Assembly (NCBI RefSeq): GCF_027359675.1
Contig: NZ_CP114786.1
Coordinates: forward strand, 558,001 to 622,000
Reading direction: 5' to 3'
Length of the DNA: 64,000 nt
Origin: Roseibium sp. Sym1
Lineage (GTDB): Bacteria > Pseudomonadota > Alphaproteobacteria > Rhizobiales > Stappiaceae
Shown: piece after piece, positions 43,979 through 52,373 of the stretch
How the letters are laid out: each line of letters begins with the position of its first letter
Numbering within the stretch: position 1 is the stretch's first letter
Made by a program: the position numbers and the translations under genes
The notes under the pieces: model-generated
Seen by the model: the letters and a program-made list of their open reading frames with translations, nothing else
What the model was told of the DNA's origin: nothing
Database searches by the model: none

Positions 43979-44785
43979 CTATTTCTTCGAAATTTCAATC
44001 AGCTCTATCAGTTCACCATTCGGCCCGGCGGCGAGCAGAATACGCAACGCCTTGCCATTGACACTCAAATGAAAAATCTCGCCCACGTGCCGCGCGGCGG
44101 CCTGACGCAGTTTCTCCGCGTCTCCTTCGATCGAAGTTGTCAGGCAGGCCAGGCACGGCCATCCGGCATTGTCCAGGAAATTTTCATTGGTCGCCGCGCC
44201 TTCTGCTGCCACCAGCAGCAGTTCAAGGCGCCATTTCGGCATGAGCGCCGGAAGTTTGACCACCGCCCAGCGCCGGCCGTTCTCGACACCCTGCCGGTCG
44301 GTCTTGCCGGCGAGCCCGGAGGTGAAAAAGGCAAGGCTGGCCTCGAGATCCGCGACCGCCAGCACGCCGGCACGCAAACAACTGTCCTCGTGTCCGGCAC
44401 GCAGGTAACAGTAGGTGTCGAGTTCCTGCAGCGCGTGACGCACAAAGCCTTCACCGAAGGCTGCGGTCACGCATTTGCTTTCGCCGTCAGGGTCGGCAAG
44501 CTCCGCGGCTGCCGGCCCGGTGACCTCCAGAACAGGCGTGAACCCGTTCCGCGCCTCTTTCTGCAGGACATTATGCGCGGTCAGTTCGATCGCCGCGCCG
44601 CTCTGCGGATCGTAAACGGCAATGTCATGCAAGGGCCCATAGTCCGACAACAGCGGCCGTTTCTGAGGCGCGTTGGCAACCGCACGATCCACAAACCGTT
44701 CGGACAAGCCGAGCCTGTCGAGGGCACGCTGTCCCGTTTCCAGGTCAACACAGGCCAGTGCGATATGGTCGACCCCAACAATCAT
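43979..44785 (-). CDS. VOC family protein (glyoxalase-like, two modules)
   Basis: The 268 residues contain two vicinal-oxygen-chelate modules: VDHIALACVDLETGQRALDRLG at the start and AVADLEASLAFFTSGLAGK from about 142. The N-terminal module matches the Glyoxalase-like (Glyoxalase_3) type. Members bind a metal and rearrange, epimerise or cleave small substrates. It is coupled by ATGA to the AMP-dependent ligase gene. In this series it may isomerise or epimerise the acyl precursor; that is inference from position only. Confidence 0.78.
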   Translation of the reverse strand: MIVGVDHIALACVDLETGQRALDRLGLSERFVDRAVANAPQKRPLLSDYGPLHDIAVYDPQSGAAIELTAHNVLQKEARNGFTPVLEVTGPAAAELADPDGESKCVTAAFGEGFVRHALQELDTYCYLRAGHEDSCLRAGVLAVADLEASLAFFTSGLAGKTDRQGVENGRRWAVVKLPALMPKWRLELLLVAAEGAATNENFLDNAGWPCLACLTTSIEGDAEKLRQAAARHVGEIFHLSVNGKALRILLAAGPNGELIELIEISKK

Positions 44786-46224
44786 GATGCCGCCGGCCGC
44801 TCAAGGAGCCGTTTCTGGACCTTGCCGGTGGGCCCCGTCGGCATCGCATCGACGGGATAAAAGCGGACAGGCCGGCTAGCAGCCGCCAAGTCGCTCTGGG
44901 CGCTCTCCCTCAAGCGCTCGATCGCCTGCGCCACGTCGGCAGACTTCTCCAGTTGCACGAACGCGACGGGCACCTCGCCGTAAATGTCGTCGCCTTCTCC
45001 GACGACGGCCACCTCGACAACGCCAGGGACCGACTGCAGGCGCTCTTCGATCGCCGCCGGGCTGACGTTGATCCCGCCGACAACAATCAGGTCTTTCTTC
45101 CTTCCCGTTATCCGCAAGCGGCCCTTGTCATCGATTTCGGCCAGGTCTCCCGTCTTGAAAGACATCTTGCGGTCCAGCCGATCAATTTCACCCGTCTCCG
45201 GGTCAATGTAGCCGGCAAACAGGTAAGCCGTTTCAAGTTCCAGCTCCCGGTCGCTCGACCAGCTGCTACGAACGCCCGGCAGCAGCCGGCCAACGTTGCC
45301 AAAGCCTTCCGAGTCGTCATTGTCGCAGGACACCAGCAGCAATTCGGACAACCCGTAACTCTGCAATGGTCGGACGCCATACTGGTCCAGGAAGTCCTGC
45401 CCCAGGGCCGGAGCCATCGGAGCCGTGCCGACGAATGCATGTTCAAGAGCCCGCGCCGCGTAGTCCTTCGAATCCTTCGTCCGGTCCAGCTTCATCACCA
45501 TGCGGAGCATGGTTGGCGACAGCCAGAAAGCCGTTGCGCGGTTGTCGATGAATTGACGCCAGAACGACAACGCCGTGCGCGGAAGCAGAGCCGGGGCCAC
45601 GATGACGGCCCCTCCCGCCATGAGCGGGCACAAAATGGTGTTGAGAAGGCCGGCCATGTAGAACATCGGCATGACATGCATCATGCGCTGCGTTTCGTTG
45701 CAGCCCATCTGAACGTTGAAAGCTTGCGCATTGGCCAGCATGCGTTCGGCAAAGTGAGCAACCCCTTTCGGTCTGCCCGTCGTGCCGGAGGTGAAGTTCA
45801 CCGAAAAAACATCGTCGTCGTCATAGTCGACGCCGGAAGGCTGGGCCTGCACGTCTTCCGCGGAGCCGTCGTCAAGCGCCGCCTCGAGGCTTGCCTGCAA
45901 TGCGTCGGGATCGACGACGACATCGGGCCGGAAGACCGACTGAATATACTCGATGTCCTGACTTGGACTGTCGGGACTGACCGGGCAGATGATCATCCGG
46001 TGCCGGAGGCAGGCGAGGTAGAGCACCAGCAGTGCCAGCCCGTTCGGCAGCACGGCGAGAACCCGGCTCTGCGGACCGCCCCCCAGCCCGTACAGCAAGT
46101 CGGCAACCCGATCCGCCCCGCGCAGCAACTGGCTCCCTGTCACGGTCCTGCCGTCGACGAGAGACACGACTCTCTCTTCGTGCGCCGCAGCCTGGATCTT
46201 GGCAAATAGTGAGGAACGCAGCAT
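44782..46224 (-). CDS. AMP-dependent acyl ligase (ANL superfamily)
   Basis: The 480-residue protein has the P-loop-like motif FTSGTTGRPKG (about 145-155), the adenylate-binding YGLSELL region, the hinge TGDLAEIDDKGRLRITGRKKDLI, and the C-terminal Lys in PTGPTGKVQKR. It adenylates a carboxylic acid and passes it to CoA or a carrier-protein thiol. With an ACP gene three genes downstream, loading of that ACP is the likely job. It is coupled to the VOC gene and follows the aldolase-like gene by 17 bases. Confidence 0.9.
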   Translation of the reverse strand: MLRSSLFAKIQAAAHEERVVSLVDGRTVTGSQLLRGADRVADLLYGLGGGPQSRVLAVLPNGLALLVLYLACLRHRMIICPVSPDSPSQDIEYIQSVFRPDVVVDPDALQASLEAALDDGSAEDVQAQPSGVDYDDDDVFSVNFTSGTTGRPKGVAHFAERMLANAQAFNVQMGCNETQRMMHVMPMFYMAGLLNTILCPLMAGGAVIVAPALLPRTALSFWRQFIDNRATAFWLSPTMLRMVMKLDRTKDSKDYAARALEHAFVGTAPMAPALGQDFLDQYGVRPLQSYGLSELLLVSCDNDDSEGFGNVGRLLPGVRSSWSSDRELELETAYLFAGYIDPETGEIDRLDRKMSFKTGDLAEIDDKGRLRITGRKKDLIVVGGINVSPAAIEERLQSVPGVVEVAVVGEGDDIYGEVPVAFVQLEKSADVAQAIERLRESAQSDLAAASRPVRFYPVDAMPTGPTGKVQKRLLERPAAS

Positions 46225-46241
46225 CTTGTTGGCAGACCGTG

Positions 46242-47297
46242 TTAGAGAATGTCCTGCTCATGACCGAAATACTGGCGGAGCGGGAAGCGGTGACGGTAGT
46301 TGTTCTCGGTGTTTTTGGCGGAGATCTTCCGGGCAAGCTCGTCGACCAGGTCCACAGGTGCGACGTCTCGTGTTTCTTCGCACAGATCCATGATCAGTGC
46401 CCGCGGATCAACATTGTGGGTGATGCAAGCATCGCGGATGACGGACATGTAGCTGGAATGGAAACCGGCCAGACCGCAGGCCAAATCAACCGAATCCAGA
46501 CCGACCTGTGTCAGGAAGGGCCGCACAAGAAGCTCGGAAGTGTCCATGAGCCGGAACAGGTCGAAATTGTGCTTGTATCCCGATCTGTCGAGGATCGCGA
46601 CGAAATGCTCCGTGATCGTGTTCCCCGTGCAGCGCCCCATGCCCTGCAGGGAGGAGTCGATAACCTCCACGCCCAGTTCCATCGCTTTCAATGCATTGGC
46701 ATTGGCCAGCCCCAGATTGTTGTGGCCATGGAACCCGAGGGCAACGTCCGTGACGTTCTTGGTCTCGTTGACGTAGTCCTCGATCGTCTGCGGCAACATG
46801 TTGCCGGCGGAATCCACCAGGTAGGCGATATCCGCACCGAATGCGCCCGCGGTCGCGCAGGCCTGCGCGAACTCGGCGGGCGGGCGCGTGTAACTCTTCA
46901 TGAAGTTGACGGCAACAAACAGACCGGCTTCCTTCGCCCGGGCAACGAAGGGCTCCGCAGCGGCAACCCGGTCGATCGAGACACCGACACGGACAAAACC
47001 CATGTCGTGATCAATGGCTGACTCGAGATCGGACATTTCGGCGATGCCAGGGATGCAGAACATGCCCCAGGACCCGTTCGTGACGACATCCGCCGCCGCT
47101 TTCATGTACGTTTCGTCGGTTTCGCGCGCCACGCCTTCGCCCTTGCGGCTCGCTCCCAGGCCGACACCGTGCCCGACCTCAATGAACTCGACCTTTGCCT
47201 TGTCCAATTCACCGGCGATCTGACGTGTGTCATCAGCGGAAAACTGAAAATTGATAACGTATGATCCGTCGCGGAGAGTGGTGTCCAAAAGCTTCAT
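46242..47297 (-). CDS. HMGL/DRE-TIM aldolase-like enzyme
   Basis: The 351-residue TIM-barrel protein starts MKLLDTTLRDGSYV, the DRE-TIM metallolyase signature, and has LGFHGHNNLGLANANAL with the metal-binding His-x-His and EVIDSSLQGMGRCTGN. It is most like 4-hydroxy-2-oxovalerate aldolases and lacks the long C-terminal domain of isopropylmalate synthase. It could make or split a small hydroxy- or keto-acid. As first gene of the minus-strand series that ends in pseudaminic acid genes, it is the likely source of the unusual acyl group. AGGA precedes the ATG. Confidence 0.85.
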   Translation of the reverse strand: MKLLDTTLRDGSYVINFQFSADDTRQIAGELDKAKVEFIEVGHGVGLGASRKGEGVARETDETYMKAAADVVTNGSWGMFCIPGIAEMSDLESAIDHDMGFVRVGVSIDRVAAAEPFVARAKEAGLFVAVNFMKSYTRPPAEFAQACATAGAFGADIAYLVDSAGNMLPQTIEDYVNETKNVTDVALGFHGHNNLGLANANALKAMELGVEVIDSSLQGMGRCTGNTITEHFVAILDRSGYKHNFDLFRLMDTSELLVRPFLTQVGLDSVDLACGLAGFHSSYMSVIRDACITHNVDPRALIMDLCEETRDVAPVDLVDELARKISAKNTENNYRHRFPLRQYFGHEQDIL

Positions 47298-47491
47298 AAC
47301 AGTGTCCTGCGCTCCAGCATTTCCTCCGCGTCATGGTTTCATTTGCAATCACAGAAAGCCGAGACGAGTTAGGTGATCCGGAGGGTGTGTTTCAACTAAG
47401 CGGAATTGCCACCCGATGCAAGCATAGGCGGCAGGTATTCCGGGGTTCGTCTCCGGGAAGCTCCCTTCATGTGCCGGTTGCGCAACGCATT

Positions 47492-50400
47492 CTACACCGC
47501 GGTTCCATGCCCCTGCTTGAACGCACGGTAGCGTTCGTAGTCCTCTTCCGTCGCAACACCCTTCTCACCCGGTGTGAAGCTTCGCAGATATTCATCCGCC
47601 ATTTCCTGCACCCAGGGATCGCCCGGGCCTTGCCACCTTTCGATATCTTCTTCATTCCAGAAATAGTGACCGACCGGATCGTTGGTGGCTGGACGGGGAC
47701 AATACCGATAGGGTGAAAACACCGTTTCGCCGCCCATCTTCTTGAGATAGTCGATTGCCAGACCGGCACTTTCGGCATCCTGGCTCAGAGTTTCCGGGCA
47801 GCGGATCATTCTCTCGTAGTCCGATCTGCTTTTCGGAGCGATAAGATTGACCGGGTAATCGATCACACCGAAATGTGCACAAATAACGACGGGCAATCCC
47901 CAGACGCTCATTTCCAGGCAGGACGTGCCATTCCAGAGAATGGCGACATCCATCATATCCTTGAGCCTGGAATTGTTGAACCAGTCATGGCCCAGGAGAA
48001 TGACATTGTCGGGAATATCGGCGGTAATGCCTTCAAACAGCGTCTGTGTCAGATGGCGGGCAATTTCGGGGCGCAACTCGTGCGGATGTGGCTTGATCAG
48101 GACCAGCGCCTCGCTTTTGCGAGCACACTCGATGGTGTGGTTGACCCAGTCCAGAATATCCCTGTGCGCCGGTCCGCCGTCATAGGGCACACCCAGGTCG
48201 CATAGAACCTTGCCGTAGCACACAACGACCTTGCCGCCATTCAACCGGTGTTCACGAATACGCCGTTCCACGGCCGCAACAACGGGCGTCTGACCAACCA
48301 CGCCAACGCGATCCGCCGTCAGCACGGAGTTCAGTCGCTTTTTCTCGACCTCGCTGTCCGCGGGCAGCTCGAGCATGTCCCGACGCACGATGAGGGGCGA
48401 ACGGATGAACGGGCGCACCGTCATGTCCCGGACCGCCATGGTGGACGCGACCTTCGTCCCCAAATTGGAGAAGTAGTTCTCATATCCGTTGATATGAAAG
48501 ACCAGGTGCATGTCGTCCCGGTAGCCGACCTCCGCACAGAACTCCTTGTAAATATAGGAAGGCGACGTTTGAGCGGAGACGGCCATGAAGCGGACCGGAA
48601 GATTCTTGAGTGCCGGATTGCTCTGAATGTCCTTGCAGATCGTGACCGCCCGGTCGCATTTCAGGAGTTGGGTGTAGAAGAACTTCCAGATGGGGGCCTT
48701 TTCGATATCGATATCGAAGCGACGGTAACGATTGGCAAGATATTCGAAAACACCCTGGAAATAGTTCACACCGTCACATTCCAGGATCTTGTTTTTCCAA
48801 TCGATTTTCCACTCGTTCTTCAACGTCCGGTCATAATACGGCTCATTGAAAAGCGTTGTGTAATCGTAGCTGACAATGCCGTGGTACTTGTCGATCTCGG
48901 CGACACCGGTGGGGTCCTTCGGCAATATGCCGGTCCCAAGATAAATGGTCGCATACCCCCGCTTGCGCAGTTCGCCCATGACCGGAACACCCATCGCCAT
49001 TGTGTTCTGCGCATCATAAGGCAGAACGAACACGACGCCCTTGGGGTTTTGGGGTTGCGGACAGGTCGACAGCAGATCAGCGCAGGATTTGTAGAATTTC
49101 TTTCTCGCGTGATCCTGGCTCAGGTCGTTCATCTGCTTGAAAAACGACGGATTGTCCGCGCGTTTGAAAAAATTGGTTCTGATCAGAAGTTCGCCGTTCT
49201 CGAGCTGCGCAAGGCCTTCCGACATGCGCCCGTCTGCAAAAAGATGATCGCTGAACATGCGCGTGACATGCACATTTGGAAGAAACCCGGTCTGGGCCGA
49301 GGCTACCCTTTTCTCGACTTCATCCCCACGACGCAGGCGGGCATAGACCCGGATCAGGTCCTGCTGAATGGTCGTGTTCGACTTGAACCTCTTCTGGGCG
49401 ATCTTGACCACTTCCTGAAGGAAGTCGCAAGCCAGTGCGGACGTGGGAGAATTCGACACCGACAACTGCTCGAGAGCCTTGATGTATCCACTCATCAATT
49501 TGGCAACCCCTGAATAGAGGAAAGCGGTTTCGACCCTTGACGGACCTCCGGTCAGATGCTTTTCAAGTCGCTTTTCCAGCTCATAAAAGCGTTCGGACCG
49601 TATGGCCTTGCAATCGTAGCCCACGGCGATGAACGACATCAGATTTGCCCAGTAGACCGGGTCAAGCTTTCTGGCCAGCCCCTGACGCTGGAACTCCTTC
49701 GCGGTGTGCTCGGCGAGATCAACCATGATCCGCTGCCGACCGGACATGTGCGCTTCGGTGATGATCTCATTGTTGTTCAGGAGATTGAGAAGCGACACGT
49801 GAAACATGATCGCATTCTTGTTGCACCGGACCATGAGCGTCACAAGACTCTCGGGGATATCGAAATCTTCGCGATGCAGCAGCTTGATGGTCGAACGCGA
49901 AAGCGAACGGGCGGCGATACGCTCTGCGCTCCAAAGCTTGCTCCAATTCCCGAAGATCGCAGTCAGGCATTGAGCGATTGCAACGCGGCTCCCGTGATCC
50001 AAGCAGGCTCGTCCAAAGGACGAAAGCAGTTGGTCGAGTTCGTAAAGACAGTTCAGAACCCGCTCGAGGCCTTTCAAATTCTTGACCGAAGGGTTTTCCC
50101 TTATGTCACGAACCCTCTGTTCGACGTGCGCATTGGCGATTTTCTGTATTTCGTAAAATTTGCCCAACTGAAAATGAGAATAGAGAATCAATGGCAAGTA
50201 CCGGTCAAACGCTGACCTGTCGTCAACGGAAGACAGGCTTTGGAGAAGGTCGTCGTAGTCTTCGTTCAAATATTGAAGAACGGCCTTTGAGTGCACCGCG
50301 CCCGGAACAATATTGACCCCCGGATTATAGAGCACCAAATGGGTTGCCAATTCGACGGCCTGGTCGAGATAACCGGTCCTTCCAAGAAGAATGACCCGCT

Positions 50401-51574
50401 CGGACCAGGCCCCTACCGCGTGCTCGCCGACAAACTGGCGGACATCCTCAAGAGGCTGGAAGCTGTTGAGTTCTTCCAGCCGCGACAACATGGATTCGAG
50501 GGCAACAAATTCCTGGGTGGCGCAATCGAAAATATGGGTTTCCGGTTTCAGCATCTGCGTTGCAAACGCAGCTTGGCAAAGATTTGTTTCTGCGTTTTTC
50601 CAAGTCGGCCTGTCTGTGTCGTCCGAGACACAGCCGATCTCTTCACAAAGATTCACGACAGGTTTTCCGTGCAGCATGGCTTCCGCACAGATGTGCGGAT
50701 TGTCGCTGTAGACGGTTCCGACGTCGGCGAACAGCGCACTTGCCGGCACGTTTTTGATAAGAAGGTGGTTGGCCTCCTTTGCGTAACCGAAATTCCCCAG
50801 CCGGCTTTTTACCTCCCAGTTGCTGAAGAGGAGAAAGACGAGTTTCCGATCGCCGTGCCTGGCATTCAGCTCGTTGGCAATCTTGATGCGTCTTTTCCTG
50901 GTGGAACCTTTCTGACCACAACTGCTCAGGACAACGAGATCCGTGTTTTCGTCCAGCGGCAGAATTTCGGAAAGTACCCCCCGGTAACAATCCGCATGAG
51001 AGCGCGCCAAGCCGGAGGTCAGTGAAACACGCCGCCTCACAAGCTCTTTCAACCTGGAGGATGTCTCCTCTTCCCTTGCCGCGAGGCTCTCACCCTCGGA
51101 GCCGCCTTCGTGGTTCGCTCTCGCTGATTGGCCGGAATTCAGGAATGTGCGCACATCAGTATTCTGTGGCACGAGGGCAACCTGCCCTGACCAGAAATCA
51201 ACCGGAGAACAGTACTCAAAATGTCTGATGTGGTCGTTCAGGGGCGACCAGAAAGCGATATGAACAAGGGCTCCCCGGGACCTAAGCTCCTCGAGTTCAT
51301 CACAGAGCGAGCCTGCAACCGTCTCGCTGACAATGACATTGCCAACGTTCTCATAGGGAGCGCGGGTTTTCGACGTCAGAAAATCGCACTTGTCGCAGAA
51401 CTCCGCGACGCCGCCAATGCCGGCGAGCTGACTGAAGCAACGCCCCAGGTTGTTCGGCAGTGCGATGCAAAGGAGATCGTTGCGTCCCAGATGAGGCAGT
51501 TGATCGAAAGAGGCCGTATCAAGCTCCCGTTTTCGTAGCCTCTGTAAACTGTCCAAAACCTTTGAATACTGCAC
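47492..51574 (-). CDS. Very large capsule-type glycosyltransferase-like protein
   Basis: I start at GTG 51574, with GGAGAG upstream; the frame is open to 51847 but the extra 91 codons do not look like protein. The product has 1,360 residues. The first about 430 resemble one GT-B-like unit (DLVVLSSCGQKGSTRKRRI, YSDNPHICAEAMLHGKPVVN). The middle (about 440-860) is helical and TPR-like. The last about 490 form a second capsule-synthesis unit: VVFVLPYDAQNTMAMGVP, KPHPHELRPEIARHL, DVAILWNGTSCLEMSVWGLPVV. It probably has two transferase activities for the capsule chain. The architecture is new to me. Confidence 0.75.
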   Translation of the reverse strand: MQYSKVLDSLQRLRKRELDTASFDQLPHLGRNDLLCIALPNNLGRCFSQLAGIGGVAEFCDKCDFLTSKTRAPYENVGNVIVSETVAGSLCDELEELRSRGALVHIAFWSPLNDHIRHFEYCSPVDFWSGQVALVPQNTDVRTFLNSGQSARANHEGGSEGESLAAREEETSSRLKELVRRRVSLTSGLARSHADCYRGVLSEILPLDENTDLVVLSSCGQKGSTRKRRIKIANELNARHGDRKLVFLLFSNWEVKSRLGNFGYAKEANHLLIKNVPASALFADVGTVYSDNPHICAEAMLHGKPVVNLCEEIGCVSDDTDRPTWKNAETNLCQAAFATQMLKPETHIFDCATQEFVALESMLSRLEELNSFQPLEDVRQFVGEHAVGAWSERVILLGRTGYLDQAVELATHLVLYNPGVNIVPGAVHSKAVLQYLNEDYDDLLQSLSSVDDRSAFDRYLPLILYSHFQLGKFYEIQKIANAHVEQRVRDIRENPSVKNLKGLERVLNCLYELDQLLSSFGRACLDHGSRVAIAQCLTAIFGNWSKLWSAERIAARSLSRSTIKLLHREDFDIPESLVTLMVRCNKNAIMFHVSLLNLLNNNEIITEAHMSGRQRIMVDLAEHTAKEFQRQGLARKLDPVYWANLMSFIAVGYDCKAIRSERFYELEKRLEKHLTGGPSRVETAFLYSGVAKLMSGYIKALEQLSVSNSPTSALACDFLQEVVKIAQKRFKSNTTIQQDLIRVYARLRRGDEVEKRVASAQTGFLPNVHVTRMFSDHLFADGRMSEGLAQLENGELLIRTNFFKRADNPSFFKQMNDLSQDHARKKFYKSCADLLSTCPQPQNPKGVVFVLPYDAQNTMAMGVPVMGELRKRGYATIYLGTGILPKDPTGVAEIDKYHGIVSYDYTTLFNEPYYDRTLKNEWKIDWKNKILECDGVNYFQGVFEYLANRYRRFDIDIEKAPIWKFFYTQLLKCDRAVTICKDIQSNPALKNLPVRFMAVSAQTSPSYIYKEFCAEVGYRDDMHLVFHINGYENYFSNLGTKVASTMAVRDMTVRPFIRSPLIVRRDMLELPADSEVEKKRLNSVLTADRVGVVGQTPVVAAVERRIREHRLNGGKVVVCYGKVLCDLGVPYDGGPAHRDILDWVNHTIECARKSEALVLIKPHPHELRPEIARHLTQTLFEGITADIPDNVILLGHDWFNNSRLKDMMDVAILWNGTSCLEMSVWGLPVVICAHFGVIDYPVNLIAPKSRSDYERMIRCPETLSQDAESAGLAIDYLKKMGGETVFSPYRYCPRPATNDPVGHYFWNEEDIERWQGPGDPWVQEMADEYLRSFTPGEKGVATEEDYERYRAFKQGHGTAV

Positions 51575-52373
51575 TTCGACTCTCCGAGAAAAAACTTTCT
51601 GCAGTTCTCTCCATCTCACAGCGACCACAAAATTTCCGCCGGCTGCAAGCCGCCCCCCCTTGTCCAGCTTTTGATGGAAATTGCAAGCCTTGCGGCGAGA
51701 GCAAAGCGGCAACCGCAGCGAGGCGTCAAAGGGAATAACACGCGGCTCCACACCTTGTTTCAAAGACTTTTCATCAACCCCGAGACAGCCTTCACGCGCT
51801 GTCATGTCGCAACCGGCAAAGGCTACGCCGGAAAACGCCGCCGGCACTCGCGCTGCGCGGGCATCAGTCCGTCAACCGCCCGCGATCAGCGCAGCCATCC
51901 GGCTGCCTTTCAGGTTCCCAAGCACCAACGAGGCGTTAAATGCTATCGCCGGCGGCAAAAAAAACGGAGGCAGAATCTGCCCAAAAACCGAATCTCCAGC
52001 CATGTTGGAGACGTTTGGACCGTCGTGCAACATTGCGCAAAATGCCCAGGGTCGGGACCATTTAAAACAAGATCGACCGATCTGACGGTTTTGTCTGTTG
52101 ACAACGTGGCTTATGCGGCGGTCAAGCCCGAAACCAATTCGTCCGACGGCCTGTTCCTGGCGCCCCGGCCGCATATTGACGCAACGTTATCCGGCCGGAC
52201 GGGAATTGTCCCGTGAATTTAACTTCCAAACAACACTATATCGAGACACTAGCAAAATAGCGGAATGTTGTGATGTGAGTGTGTTTTCAGGAACCATGGT
52301 CTGCGGTATTTTTGGCGTCGCAGTCCCGATAATCGAGAGTGCCAATACAAAACAAAACTCGAGAGTTGACTTA
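51575..52373. other. Divergent intergenic stretch, about 800 bases
   Basis: Between the giant transferase gene (minus) and the RTX gene (plus). It has several A- and T-rich runs; TTGACA occurs at 52098-52103 without a clear -10 box, and TATATC at 52237-52242 could serve as a -10 for the RTX gene. Long frames cross it in several directions but none has protein-like composition with a ribosome site. Both neighbours must have promoters here. Confidence 0.5.

Noticed and set aside
51575..51847. N-terminal extension of the giant transferase by 91 residues
   Set aside because: Composition does not look like protein and there is no ribosome site at 51847, while GTG 51574 has GGAGAG.
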